Assembly: GCA_015680685.1 (NCBI GenBank)
Contig: MNCI01026476.1
Coordinates: forward strand, 528,707-592,706
Length of the DNA stretch: 64,000 nucleotides
DNA from: Gnetum montanum
Lineage: Eukaryota; Streptophyta; Gnetopsida; Gnetales; Gnetaceae
Direction: 5' to 3'
Under the pieces are notes generated by a model. The model ran no database searches. It worked only from the letters and a program-made list of their open reading frames with translations, and had not been told where the DNA came from. Positions 32,740 to 44,420 of the stretch are shown piece after piece; position 1 is the stretch's first letter; each line of letters begins with the position of its first letter. Position numbers and translations under genes: made by a program.

Positions 32740-33660
32740 AAGGGAAGGGAAATAGAACATGAAACCATAAGCCTATGCAAAGGACTTGAGCACTAACATT
32801 GATAACGTCATATAATGATCTAGGCAAAAAATGTGAAAATAAAATCAGTGTACCAAGGACCGACATCATATAACATCAGCCTTTGCAATTTAGAATCACC
32901 ATATTACATGATATGGTAATTGAAAAAGAAAGAATTGAAAAAATTAAAACAAAGGATAATCAATATATGACATTAGAAAATGATGTCATTGAATGACTTT
33001 TAACTAAAGTTAAAATGGCTATTGTTTGAAAAAAATTTTCATTCACATTATTATGGAAGTAATAAAACATTCATATGATAAATGAAAAAATAAAATAAGC
33101 TATAATATCATTCATTTTAGTACTTAAATGCCTTCAAAAAATTCCTTTTTGAGCTTTGGAAATGAAGAAAAAAAATGAAATAACACTAAGCTCACAACAC
33201 TTATTACCCACATGAAGCACTAATCATACTCACTAAAAAAGAATACAAGGAAAAAGTATCTAGTAAAATCAAATACCCAATCCATGACCAAAAAAAAAAA
33301 GAAACTAAACTAAGCCAATGTTAGAAAGAATAAGTTTAGTCAAGCAAAGAACATCCACAATAGTTAAGCAAAGTACAATCCCACAAAAAAATACTTTTGA
33401 ACACATTATTTTTAAACAAAACACCTAGATCACCATTATATGATCAAAGCGCTCCCATTTTTTATCAAAAAAATTTAAGCAACCATAAAAAATGTAAGTA
33501 GCTAGTTAAACAAGTAGTAATTCATATGAAAAATACATATTAGAGAGACAACTTGTTAGTCATATAATTCATAGAGAGAAGGAGATACTATAAATATAAT
33601 AATTTAGTAACATAACAATCACACATTATAAGCATGTAACACAAGGATGAATATCTGCAA
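32740..33660. other. Unassigned DNA
   Basis: AT-rich with poly-A runs near 33290 and 33170. Three G-runs (GGGAAGGGAAGGG) lie at 32737-32749. No coding sense was seen. Confidence 0.4.
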
Positions 33661-33670
33661 ATAGTTTTAG

Positions 33671-33830
33671 ATGAATAAAGAGGATTTTAGATATCTAGAT
33701 TAGCAATTGAGAGTAATAGAAGAAGAGAGAGCTGGAGCATTGGAAAATACTCAAGCAAGGATAGATCTTGCAAGAAGTATAGTGAAGTAAAAAGCACATG
33801 GAAATTTTAGTAAGGAGGTTAAGTGAATCA
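33671..33830 (+). pseudogene. Short charged coiled-coil-like reading frame, unknown
   Basis: Reads MNKEDFRYLD, a TAG, then QLRVIEEERAGALENTQARI and DLARSIVK before another stop and KAHGNFSKEV. The heptad-like spacing and the two TAA/TAG stops at likely Gln positions suggest a decayed coding stretch. It is too short to name, and chance cannot be excluded. Confidence 0.2.
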
Positions 33831-33944
33831 TGTATTACAAGTAGTAGAAATATTTAAAGTAGGCTAGACAAGAAACCATAGCAAATAGGATATTAGAAGA
33901 GAGAATGGAATAAAGTACGAAGGATATCAAAACATTGTACTTTA

Positions 33945-33949
33945 CTCAT
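33945..33949. other. Target site duplication of Gy-B, left
   Basis: CTCAT, against TTCAT at 43886-43890; one C/T difference. Confidence 0.5.
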
Positions 33950-34758
33950 TGATGAGTCCTGATATTGTGTGTTCGATATCAGATACATGATATCGGATCA
34001 AATCCCCAACATCAGACACATGATGTTGGAGCTTGTCTCATTGCCTATAAATAAGAGACAAGGGCACTTGGTTTTAGTAGTAATTTTTTAGTCATTTGGC
34101 TGAACTCTTGTAGTTTTTCTCTTCTAGAGTTAGAATTATTTCTGAGTGCCCGCAATAGGAGTTATTGAGTGACTGAATCTTTATTCGAGCATTGTGTACC
34201 TAAGCACACCTTTTGTTCAGAAATAGAGATGAAATTTGTGATAAACCTTGCAACAATAAAAATAGCTTAACTATTTCATTTAATGTTATTTACTATTATT
34301 TGATGCTCTCATTTGTTAATTAATTTTATTTCTATAGAATTATTAATTATCAACGAATTAGCACACTCAGCATGACCACTTCGAGCATATGTGGAACACT
34401 TGGTAACCTAGTAACAACTAGTGTTTGGTAATCCCAGTAGTGTTACACTAGTTCAGGATATGTTCGAAGAGTGGGAATGGATGTTGGTGTTAGGATTTGA
34501 TTAAACATTAGAGTTACAAAGAGCCCATTGGTTAACTAAATCTTTCCATTTCACACACTTAGGAGACTAAGATAGAAAATATAAAAAACATAAAAAATCA
34601 TATACCTCAAGGCTACTTAACCATAAAATTGTGTCTTACAAGTAAGTTTGGAAAGACAATGACTGCATAACTCATCCTTGTTATGCAGAGTTCGACCAGA
34701 TCACACGTGAATTCTTGTATTCATATGGTTGGATGTAGGGGTATCTTCCTGCTCATCA
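33950..34758 (+). repeat. 5' LTR of Gy-B
   Basis: TGATGAGTCCTGATATTGTG ... GCTCATCA, with a TATA box (TATAAATA) at 34046-34053. The U3 contains repeated GATATC/CATGATATCG-type palindromic segments (33963-34010). Confidence 0.85.
34046..34053 (+). promoter_or_regulatory. LTR TATA box (Gy-B)
   Basis: TATAAATA, 96 bases into the LTR; repeated at 43148-43155 in the 3' LTR. Confidence 0.55.
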
Positions 34759-34759
34759 T

Positions 34760-34776
34760 TGGCATCGTTGCTAGGG
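34760..34776 (+). other. Primer binding site of Gy-B
   Basis: TGGCATCGTTGCTAGGG, one base after the LTR. It differs from the TGGCGCCGTTGCCGGGG type only by transitions. This is the best-preserved primer site of the group. Confidence 0.7.
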
Positions 34777-34893
34777 TTTTTGTTCTATGTCGGCTAAGTA
34801 GAACTTAGGAAATCCTTCCATCATTAGAACAAACCCTTAAGGTTAACTATCCTATAATCACCAAAAAATGGTATGCACACTAAGTAATCAATC

Positions 34894-37480
34894 ATGTCTT
34901 CTTCTTCTTATGAGAGTGCTTCACTAACTAGGTACGATACCATGAACAATCAGAGGCAGTGTGCACAAGATGATCCACTAGTGCCCCAACAATTTTGCAT
35001 GGTATATGCTCATCCTGATGAGTATGTACTAGACTTTACCTTTATCCTCCACTAGGATGAATAGTTACAATGACATGATTTAGAAGGTAACATAGTATTA
35101 TCCCCTAATTGCTCAATCCTAGGCATGCTTCTTGGTCCTCTCACACAAATTGGTATGTAGCACTTACAGTCAGAGTATATTGTGCATGAACAAGATTTGA
35201 GAAGTTATCAACCCATGGAGGTACAACACTAGAGGGATCTACAATAGGAGAGACATTATGAATTTGTGAAGGGGAAGTGGTCCAAGATGTCCCATATGTC
35301 CTAGGTAAAAATGATAGTGGTGAACTTGTCTCAGGAGGTTTTCCACAAAATGATGTTCCTCTCTTTGACTTTGGTCAAGGATTTTGGTATCAGAATCTTC
35401 ACTCAACTATTCATAACCCAAGTTCTAGCACCAATGAATATAAAGGGTTAGAAAAGGAACACAAAAGCATGAAAATGATGGATATCATGGTTGTAACTGT
35501 GACCAAGGCCACAACCATAGAAGAGAATTTGGTAGCCACCAACATGATGCCAATCCTCCTCTCTCCTCACCTTTATCATCTTCTTCCTTCTCTCCTTCAG
35601 GATCTAAATGCAGTCATAGAGGGTGAGACCATAAGAACAATGGTAGGTGAAATAGAAGTCATCAACAAAATAGTAGAGAAAGGGGGCAAGGGCATTCCAA
35701 AGAGACACATCACGAAAGAAGGGAGAGTAGGAAATAGCATAGGCATCATAGATGCCATAGGCAACATGATCATGATGAAACCCTACTCACCACTTGAAGT
35801 ATGTTAAATATAGTAGAGGTTATTAGGATTCCAACAAGGCACCAGAAAGACAATAGGATCAAAAGACTAGACATGAATAACATCTCATGATTTGAAGGGG
35901 GATACAATGTTGATCCTCAAAATCATTTACAAGCATTCCACGATGCATGTGCCTTGCAAAATATAGAAAAGAAGTGGCAAAAGCTAAAGTTGTTTCCAAA
36001 AACACTGATCAAGAAAGCAGAAAGTTGGTACCGATCCTTAGAACCGAAATCCATTAATCGATGGAGTACCATGTTGGAGCTATTTAATGATAAGTATGAA
36101 ATGTACTCCCGAGTGTCCAATCAGCATAAGAAAATCCAAGGATGGAAATAAGGAGGAAACAAATCCTTGGATGCTATCATTGGCTGATATTATTCATTAT
36201 TACATCATTTCCCTAGCCATGGTTACTCACAAAAGGAACAACTACACCATCTTGTAGATGGGCTTAGGTACGAAATGTGAAGAACCCTTGGGACTTATGC
36301 CCAAGGAAGGCTATCCAAGCTTAGAGCCCATCAAATACAAAGATTGTTAGAGTGAGTTGCCAAGGAGAAAGATGAGTTAAGAAAAAGAGAAAGTGTGGAG
36401 GAGTACAACAGAGATCCTTCCCTCTGAAAAGAAGAAAGTGAGATTTTGTGAAGATGAAGAAGAGTCACCACTTGAAGAGATGGTAAATAGAAAGACTTTG
36501 CCCATTCAAAAATTTGCATCAAAAGTATCAGCAAAGGTGGATCAAATGTGGAACTCCCTTGATGATAAATTTCAAACTATCCTAAAATAGTAGAGGAATC
36601 TAGAGAACAAAGTAGTGACCAAGAGAGAAGAAAAAAGAAAGAAGCTGAGTATGCACATAACTAGGATAAGGGAAAGGTTGATATCATTGAAGAGGTTGTG
36701 GACTTAGACATAGATGATGATGGTGGATGTGAGATTTGCCAATATGACCATCCTAAGGGATGTTTCCTAGTATTGTCACATATACAAGATTCTAGGATGT
36801 ATCCACTAAACCCATGATTAAATAGACAACAAAAACCCAGAAGGTTACCTTATCCTCAAGGTAACCCAAGGCAGTTCCACCAACCCCTGACATATTATCC
36901 AAGTGGAGCTCCACCACAATTGAATGAATAGTATTAATAGTGGCAACACCCATAGTCATGGGGAATGCCACTACCATGTCAACAGTACCCTTACGATCAA
37001 CCTGACCCATATAGGTATTACGTTCAGCAGCTAATCTCTACATGTGACTCGACTATTCATGACACTCTTCAACCTCAATACCAAACCCCCGAGTACTATA
37101 GAACTTCTTCTTCTTCTCGGGGTGATGCTGAAAATATGCACTACCCTTCTCATCTATCTACATCTTGTCCACCCTCAGCTCCATTACCACCTGCTCCAAC
37201 TATGCATGATGAGCTTCCTACCCAGCCATAGAAACATAACACTATAGGGGCTATCAATCTTCAACCTACTATTGGTTCAAAAAATTGTTTAAAGAGGAGA
37301 ACTTTCTTTAGAACCAATAGTCCAACCAAGTCCTTATAACCACAGGTAGCTAATTATTCAAATGCCACATCATCATTTGAATCTTCGAAGCTTCCTCTGA
37401 ACCAAAAATCACACTCAACACACATTGTCATGTTGACTCACATCATCACTGATTAGATTAAAGCTGTCCATCTTCCTAGG
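34894..37480 (+). pseudogene. gag: Ty3/gypsy gag of Gy-B, broken
   Basis: Starts MSSSSYESASLTRYDTMNN at 34894. Two TAG codons stand in the stretch LH*DE*LQW, where Gy-A1 has Gln (CAA) at both places. The segment GGFPQNDVPLFDFGQGFWYQ is open from 35277; a frameshift near 35460 leads into the Gly/Ser/His-rich linker. The capsid core (35880-36150) is well kept: LQAFHDACALQNIEKKW, FPKTLIKKAESWYRSLEPK and INRWSTMLELFNDKYEMYS. CEICQYDHPKGC follows at about 36730, then a Pro/Gln/Tyr/Ser-rich tail to about 37230. Confidence 0.8.
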
Positions 37481-38000
37481 AAATTTGTTGATCCTGGAAG
37501 TCCTCTTATTTATTTGCAAATCACTAGAAACAAGCCTTGTAAACCTCTTTTGGATTCAAGTTCTAGTATTAATTTGATCTCTCAGGAAATGTATAAATCC
37601 TAGAACCTACCTCCACTAAAGAAGAGTAACATTCATTTAGAGTTGGCCAACTAGTCCATCACTATTCCATTGAGACTACTAAAGGACATTGTTACCACTA
37701 TTTGTGGGTGGTCGTATCCAGCCAATTTTCTAATGATCCAAGTCAACAACTGCAAGGGGAACCTCCCAATCATAATGGGAAAAGCATGGCTAAGTACAAT
37801 TGATGTGCACCTAGGAATATGTGATCTTTCCCTAGAGATATCACAAGAAAATGCATTTGGGAAGATCAAAAAGAAGAAATTTCAATGCATTGCATACAAT
37901 GACACAAGGTGCAACTACATGTAGAAGTCTTGGTTTATACAATGCTCAACATTTCCTGCATACAACTAGCTATGCACAAGTAGCTGACATACAAAGATGC
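37480..38000 (+). pseudogene. Retropepsin domain of Gy-B
   Basis: LLDSSSSINLISQEM with the catalytic Asp at 37553, but Ser for the usual Gly. ICGWSYPANFLMIQ and KGNLPIIMGKAWLSTIDVHL are intact (open 37670-37924), so the domain is otherwise nearly complete. Confidence 0.7.
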
Positions 38001-38139
38001 CTGTATGCAACTACCACAAGTTAGGAAGGTACCCAGTGGCTAATAGTTGACCTAGAGAGCAATTCAACTTTATGCATGGAACTAACTAAGAGCTTGACTT
38101 ATGCCTATATCGATAGCATAGATTCATTAGAGTAAGTCC

Positions 38140-39130
38140 ATCGCCAAGTTCCAAGTATTGACACCAAAGATATCAACTGGGGGAAGTTGGAAATCCCTGA
38201 AAAGTTCAAGAAAGAGCCCCTTGAATTAAAATCATTACCCACCGATATGGAGTATGCATTTCTCAAGAATGGAAAACTCGTAATCATTAATGCTAAGATC
38301 ACTCCTCAACAAAAATAAGGACTACTGAAGATGGTAAACAAATGCTCAAAATCCTTTGCTTGGTCATATATCCAATTAACTAGAATAGATCCTAGGATAT
38401 GCTAACATAGAATTTACACTAACCCCTCTATGAAGCCTCGAAAACAACGACAAAGATGATTGAATCCAAAGCTTAAGCAAGTAGTTAAGGAAGAAATTGA
38501 ATAATTTCTAAAGGCCAGGTTCATCTACCCCATTGCTTATAGTGAATGGGTAAGTCCATTAGTCATTATACCTAAAAAAGGTAGTGAATGGAGGGTGTGT
38601 ATAAACTTTAGGCTATTAAACATGGCAACATTTAAAAATCATTTTTCATTATTATTCATTGACCAAGTCTTAGATACCATAGAAGGGCATTGTTATTATA
38701 GTTGTTGGATGGTTACAGTGGGTACAATCAAATCCAAATAGCACCAAAAGACCAAGCCAAAACTACATTCACAAGTTAATGGGGCCCATTTGCATATAGG
38801 TAGATGTTGTTTGGCTTGTGCAATGCTCTAGCAACATTTCAACATTTGGTTCTCAGTATATTTCAATAGCAAATAGGGAATGGTGTGGCAGTTTTTATCG
38901 ATGATTTCTCCACCTACAGAGTGGATTTTGAATAGCATTGGACCAATTAGAGAAAGTGCTAAAATGATGTGTTGAAACCAACCTAAGGCTCAATTGGTAT
39001 AAAAGCCACTTAATGGTCCAAGAGGACATTGTATTAGGGCATAAAATTTCACAAACAAGTATAGAGGTAGATCTTGAAAAAATTAAAGTCATCCAAGGAA
39101 TCACTCATCCACTTGAAACTGTAAAAGATG
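38140..39130 (+). pseudogene. pol: Reverse transcriptase domain of Gy-B
   Basis: Approach segment MEYAFLKNGKLVIIN, then SEWVSPLVIIPKKGSEWRV, INFRLLNMATFKNHFSLLF and YSGYNQIQIAPKDQAKTTF. The catalytic box AVFIDDFSTY (Asp pair at 38900-38905) is intact, unlike in Gy-A1 and Gy-E. Stops occur before FL, at FTS*WGP and at FQ*QIG. A frameshift near 38940 moves the C-terminal part to another frame. Confidence 0.85.
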
Positions 39131-39299
39131 TTTGATCATTTCTTTGACATACCAGCTATTATGGACGTTTCATCAAGAACTTTTCAAAGATTGCAAAACC
39201 ATTGGTAGAGTTAATGAAAAAGGACATACCCTTCGAATGCACCAGGGAATGTGAGTTAGCTTTCCAAACCTTGAAGTAGAATCTCGTAACAACACCCAT

Positions 39300-39720
39300 T
39301 CTACAAGCTCCTGACTACTCTAGGCCATTCCATATAATGACTGACATGTTCAATCTTGCTTTAGGAGCTGTACTTACATAGTTAGATGACCAAAAACATC
39401 CCTATTACATTCACTGTGCAAGTTGAAGCATTTTTGGTGCACAAATCAACTATACCATAATAGAAAAAGAATTAATGACCATGGTGTTTGCACTAGAGAA
39501 ATTTAGGCACTATGTATTACACTATAAGGTATTTGTACACATAGATCATAGAGTGATCTAGTTCCTTATGAATAAACCAATGGTGAGCCCTCACATCATA
39601 CGATGGCTTGTGATCTTGCAAGAGTTCAATCTCATGATAGTAGATCATAAAGGCATTGAGAATGTTGTCATTGATCATTTATCTTGATTGCGATGGGACA
39701 AAAAAGAGGATGAATACCCA
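39300..39720 (+). pseudogene. pol: RNase H domain of Gy-B
   Basis: SRPFHIMTDMFNLALGAVLT keeps the first catalytic Asp. KELMTMVFALEKFRHYVLHY and HIDHRVI*FLMNKPMVSPHI follow, then the connection VDHKGIENVVIDHLS. Stops are mainly TAG. Confidence 0.8.
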
Positions 39721-39889
39721 ATTTCTTATTGCTTCCTTGATGAACTCCTCTTTGTAGGTGTAATAAACAATCAATCATCCACGAATACAAATTGGTATAG
39801 TAGCATTCTTACTTATCTTCTTACACAAAAAACATCATAAGGGCTGGACGATAAAAAGAAACAATAATTTCTCCACTAAGTCAAACATT

Positions 39890-41120
39890 TTATGGAAGTT
39901 AATAGATACCTTTACAAGGCGTGTTCTAATGGTTTGGTCCGATGGTGTGTTCTCGATGCAAATTAATTGCGAGTTCTCCAAGATGCTCATGAGGGTCCTT
40001 ATGGGGATCATTACATTGGAAGACGAACAGCCATTAAAACCTTGGTTGAAGGATATTATTGGCCTACATTATTTCGGGATGCTCAACATTTTGTTCAATC
40101 TTTTGAGTGCTACTAACATGATGGGGGAATGACTGCTAGAATGGAGGATCCACAACAATGGATTCAACCCTTAAAACTCTTTGACATATGGGGTATTGAT
40201 TTTATGGGGCCTATTACACCAATGTCTAATGGAAAAGCATACATTGTTGTTGCTATTGGTTATTTTACAAAATGGGTAGAAGTAGCCGCCATTGTCGACT
40301 CTACATCATCTACCGCTGCACGATTTGTTTAAAAAAAAATTGTAAATAGGCTTGGCATACCTCGTGCACTTATTTTTGATAATGATACACATTTTATAGG
40401 TGCAACTTTTCAAAAGTTGATGCAATGCTGAGGAGTTGAGCATAAACTGACTACACCATATCATCCTAAAGTGAATGGTCAAGTCAAAGTCACCAATAGG
40501 AAAATCACAAAAATATTGGCACGAACCATTAGCAAATATAGGTGATACTAGAGCACGAAAATAAACGATGCTCTTTGAGCCTACTGCTCCACATGGAAAC
40601 TCCCTATAGGCTATTCTCCCTATGAATTAGTGTATAGTAAACTTCCAAAACTTCTTATCCAAGTTGAGCTCCATACACTATCTACAGCATGTGATCTTAA
40701 CCTTAACCCTAGTATAGCATAGAAAGAATGGTTAATGAATCTTAACTTGCTAGATGAAAATCAATTAGCTACCCTATCATCCAATGAACTGCATAAGGCC
40801 TTCAACAAACAATGTCATGACTTCAGAATTAGAAAAGTCAAACACCAATAAAGAGATAGGGTTATTTATTGGAATCCCACACATGTGCCACAATGAACCA
40901 AATTTCAAACACTGTGGGAAGGACCTTATATCATTCATGAAACTTCTTCTTCAGGGGCCATGATGATCTATAAACCTAGAAGCCTAGATAAGAAATTATT
41001 GGTTAGTATCCAGCAAATGAAATCTTTCCATGACCCCAAAATGACCAGTACTAACACTACCTCTATTGATGGATAGCCCTGCTCATTATTTCGGATCTCC
41101 TTATTCCAACTTAGTCATGG
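39890..41120 (+). pseudogene. pol: Integrase domain of Gy-B
   Basis: The zinc-binding part (VEGYYWPTLFRDAQHFVQSF) is damaged. The core is open at 40129-40332 with GIDFMGPITPMSNGKAYIV and TKWVEVAAIVDS. The second active-site region reads IFDNDTHFIGATFQKLMQC (Asp kept), then GQVKVTNRKITK, where the expected catalytic Glu of the VEV stretch is Lys. The C-terminus has WNPTHVPQ and WEGPYIIHE, a good GPY/F module without chromodomain. Confidence 0.85.
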
Positions 41121-42457
41121 GAAAGATGGCCACCAATGCTAGTTATTTTAAGCCCTTCGTTTCTTTTATCTTTCTTGGTTTCACACATTTTTGTTTTACA
41201 CATTTTTCATCTTTTCTTGTTTTTGTTTTACACCATCGTTAACATTTTTACTATTTCTTTCTCTATTACCTTTTGTGTGATTTATTCTAACTCATCACTT
41301 AATAAGTACTTATGCTGGTGGGTTGTACTATAATAGTGTTGATTGCTAATGTTTGGTTTTTACCTTTGAATTTTAATGTTGATACTAAGATATGGTTTCT
41401 TTTGATAAAATAGCTAATGAGTCCACATCATCCATTCATCCATTCAACTCTATGATCTTCCTTTGTTTTGGAACTGTACTGTTCCTTTTTCTAATCAAAC
41501 CTATTAATGAATTTGTGGCTCGGTATTCTTCAAACTAAGGAAAGATTTAAATGGCTTGAAAAAGATTTGACTTCAAGGGGATTTGACACATTTATCATGG
41601 TTATTCTCTTGGGTACTAGGATGTTTTTCATAGGTTTTCTACCCTTCCATTATCTACTAATATCAAGAAGTTGAATGAATCAAATAAGTATTTGCATGGT
41701 ATGGTTCCCACTTAAAAAAATTTGGTGGGAATTCAAACCACACTCCTTAGACATAATAAAGGAACATGGGCTACAAGCACTGGTTATGACACTAGAAAGA
41801 CATGTTATCCATGCCTGAAGGTTCCCTCTAACTAAGGCCCTCTCTCACTTCTTGTTTTGGGATGGTGGTTGCTCTATGAAACCATTATTGTTATTTCAGG
41901 AGGATGGGTTGGTCAAGTGTATTTGTGCGAGCTCATTGGATATGGTTAGTTTTAATCTAGATTTCGATTGAATTTTATTAAGTCACCTTAACCACATAAT
42001 ACACAAGGAACTTTACAAAACCTTGATTTTGGGATTCCATTCCGTTCTCTCCTCTCTTTCCATATTGCTTCCTATATTCTACCTCATTGCCAGTTTTATG
42101 ATTAGTCTATATCTTGGTCAATGCATTGTTATTCTTTGGTAAATTATTATGGGTGAATTCTTAACTATTGTTTCCATATGTCATTCCTAGAGCCTACGGA
42201 CTCTTTGGTTTATGGGTTTGTCAGGGCATAAAGGGCATGAGCCTACTTTGGGTAGAACCCACTGGCATTTCTTTTTGGTGCAATTGTTAAGTTCTTTTCC
42301 TTAAACATATCTTGCAATCAACTATTTCTTGTTTCACCCCATCCATAAAATCCTTTTTTATTTTTCTCTTCCCTTCTATGCATTTTTTATTAGCTTCACC
42401 ATTATTATTTCTATTATCTTCATGTTCCTTTCATTTTCCATCCTATTGCTATCGGAG
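41121..42457 (+). other. Pol-3' spacer of Gy-B
   Basis: Matches the Gy-A1 spacer: T-rich tract (41150-41280), the CTAATGAGTCCACATCATCC stretch near 41414, and the conserved block LQALVMTLERHVIHA at about 41769-41819. ORFs at 41136-41333 and 42312-42557 lie in it without homologous frames elsewhere. Confidence 0.6.
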
Positions 42458-42665
42458 GTTCACTCTTAGTCATGGGGGCCTATCGCAAATTTTTCCATTC
42501 CATTACTTATCTCACCCTACACCTTGGGTAGTTCTCAATTACAAACCTCTAACCTAGTATCTGCCATACCCACAACCTAGTCAATGTGCTTCATATTGAG
42601 GCAAGGTATCAAATGCATTATATCTTATCTATCTTTGCTAATTCGTGATTGTGTTGTGTTTATAG
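42458..42665 (+). other. Candidate intron before the ORF3 start (Gy-B)
   Basis: GGAG|GTTCAC, a weaker donor, to GTGTTTATAG, 208 bases. ATGGCAATC follows directly, so this copy keeps the acceptor-ATG junction even though ORF3 is deleted. Confidence 0.35.
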
Positions 42666-42800
42666 ATGGCAATCACATGAACAATGGACTGGGATAGGAG
42701 GGAGCACTCAGGATGGACTAAAGTAAGAGCATTTACATAAGGAACAAGCTTAGTCATGTGGCCATGGATGAACAACAATGTGCACATTTTTGACATCGAC
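42666..42800 (+). pseudogene. ORF3 start remnant of Gy-B
   Basis: From ATG 42666 only a few dozen codons, with stops, can be matched to ORF3. Beyond about 42830 the sequence corresponds to the part between ORF3 and the 3' LTR (AGTCAATAATCCCATACC near 42980). About 2.8 kb present in Gy-A1 is missing. Confidence 0.45.
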
Positions 42801-43040
42801 AGCAACGCACCTCATTTTCTTTTCTCTCTCTCTCTTCAAGCTATCAAATGAGGATCTGGATGTCATCTATGTATAGTGTTCACCACAATGGTTATGAAAA
42901 CCAATACTGTAATATGTTTGTCAATTCATTCACTAGGCATTTTGAGTTTGTCATTCCATGTCATATTAGTTTTTGTTCAGTCAATAATCCCATACCTTCC
43001 CAATATTTTGTAAAGAACTCAAGGATGAGTTTTCATTCCA

Positions 43041-43051
43041 TCATGAGGGTG
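43041..43051 (+). other. Polypurine tract of Gy-B
   Basis: TCATGAGGGTG directly before the 3' LTR. Confidence 0.55.
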
Positions 43052-43885
43052 TGATGAGTCCTGATATTGTGTGATTGATATCAAATATGCAATATCGGAT
43101 CGAATCCCCAACATTGAACATGAAATGTCAGAGCTTTTCTTGTTACCTATAAATAAGAGACAAGGATGTTTGGTTTTAGTAGTAATTTTTCAATCCTTTA
43201 GCCGGACTCTTATAGTTTTTCTCCTCCAGAGTTAGAATTATTTTTGAGTTCCCATAGTAGGAGTGATAGAGTGAATAGATCTTTATTCAATCATTATGTA
43301 CCTAAGCACACCTTGTGCCTAGAAATAAAGACGAACTTTGTGATAAACCTTGCAACATTCAGAATAGCTTAACTATTGCATTTAATGTTATTTACTATTA
43401 TTTTATGATCTCATCAGTTGATTAATGTTATTTCTATAAAATTATTAATTATCAATGAATTAGCACACTCAGCATGACCACTTCAAGCATATGTGGAACA
43501 CTTGGTAACCTAGTAATGACTAGCATCTGGTAATCCCAATAGTGTTACACTGGTTCAGGATGTGTCTGGAGAGTGGGAATGGATGCTAAAGTTAGGATTT
43601 GATTAAACATTAGAGTTATAAAAAGCCCATTAGTTAACTAAATCTTTACATTTCACACACTTAGGAGACCAAGATAGAAAATATAAAAAACATAAAAAAT
43701 CATATACCTCGAGTTTACTTAATCATACAATTGTGCCTTATAAGTAAGCTTGGGAAGACAACAACTACATAACTCATCCTTGTTCTACGTAGGTGCATAA
43801 GCACTTAATCTTTGGAGTTCGACCAAATCGTGTGTGAATTCTCATATTCATATGATTGGCCATAGAGGTACGTTGCCACTCATCA
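43052..43885 (+). repeat. 3' LTR of Gy-B
   Basis: TGATGAGTCCTGATATTGTG ... CACTCATCA; 834 bases. Relative to the 5' LTR it has about 25 extra bases near 43790-43820. The TATA box is at 43148-43155. Confidence 0.85.
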
Positions 43886-43890
43886 TTCAT
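43886..43890. other. Target site duplication of Gy-B, right
   Basis: TTCAT; see the left copy at 33945-33949. Confidence 0.5.
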
Positions 43891-44159
43891 GATATTTTAT
43901 ATCTACTTCATATTTCATGCATGGATATAAATCTAGAGTTAAAAAACATTTCTAGCCATGATCCCTATAAATGAATGTGTGGATCCATTGGTTATGCCTA
44001 CAATGATTCAGCTAATTCTACCTCAATAGTAGGCTCATATGCCTCTTGAATTATTTTCTCTACCCATATAAAATGTTAGTTGTTCTTCCTACATTGAATC
44101 TTGTTAGTATATCCTAAACTAATGTAGCAGAAAAAAAATATTATAGTTGTTTCTAGAAA

Positions 44160-44420
44160 GCATTGTTATTCCAAAAAATATTTTTAAATATGTGAACATG
44201 TCCTTGGTTAAGGCTTTCATAAATATTTTAACTCTTTATACCTTTGATGTAATATATGATAGACTTACTATTTGTAACTTAAGTTGATATGTAAAAATAA
44301 AATTTTATCTCTATAGATTTAATTCTACCATAAAATACTAGATTTTTAGAAATAGAAATTGCTACATTATTGTCACAATAAATATTAACGTGATCAAATA
44401 AATTGATACCAAACACTTTG
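44160..44420 (-). pseudogene. pol: Ty1/copia RNase H fragment
   Basis: On the minus strand the frame reads VFGINLFDHVNIYCDNNVAI, then SISKNLVFYGRIKSIEIKFY, the C-terminal part of a copia RNase H, where the family pattern is CDNxAAI...NPVFHxRTKHIEID. A stop follows at IST* and the tail is decayed to about ILTRF. RT and integrase are not recognisable at higher coordinates, so it is an isolated remnant, older than Gy-B, which inserted beside it. Confidence 0.65.

Larger units (their letters stand above)
33950..43885 (+). mobile_element. Gy-B: complete but decayed Ty3/gypsy element without ORF3
   Basis: 9,936 bases with LTRs of 809 and 834 bases, primer site, gag, protease, RT, RNase H, integrase, spacer, polypurine tract. 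It is closely related to Gy-A1 in gag-pol and shares the TGATGAGT/ACTCATCA termini, but its U3 differs. Nearly all of ORF3 is absent, which accounts for most of the 3.3 kb size difference. Stops are spread through gag and pol; the polymerase catalytic Asp pair survives. Confidence 0.85.

Noticed and set aside
35277-35807. 176-codon ORF as one protein
   Set aside because: Its first 55 codons are true gag; the rest continues in a wrong frame after a frameshift near 35460.
37000-41120. Integrated pararetrovirus origin for the RT
   Set aside because: LTRs, primer site, integrase after RNase H and target duplications show an LTR retrotransposon; no movement-protein or coat-protein region was seen.
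42312-42557. Hydrophobic 81-codon ORF as an env gene
   Set aside because: It lies in the T-rich spacer of Gy-B; the frame is not shared by the other three copies.
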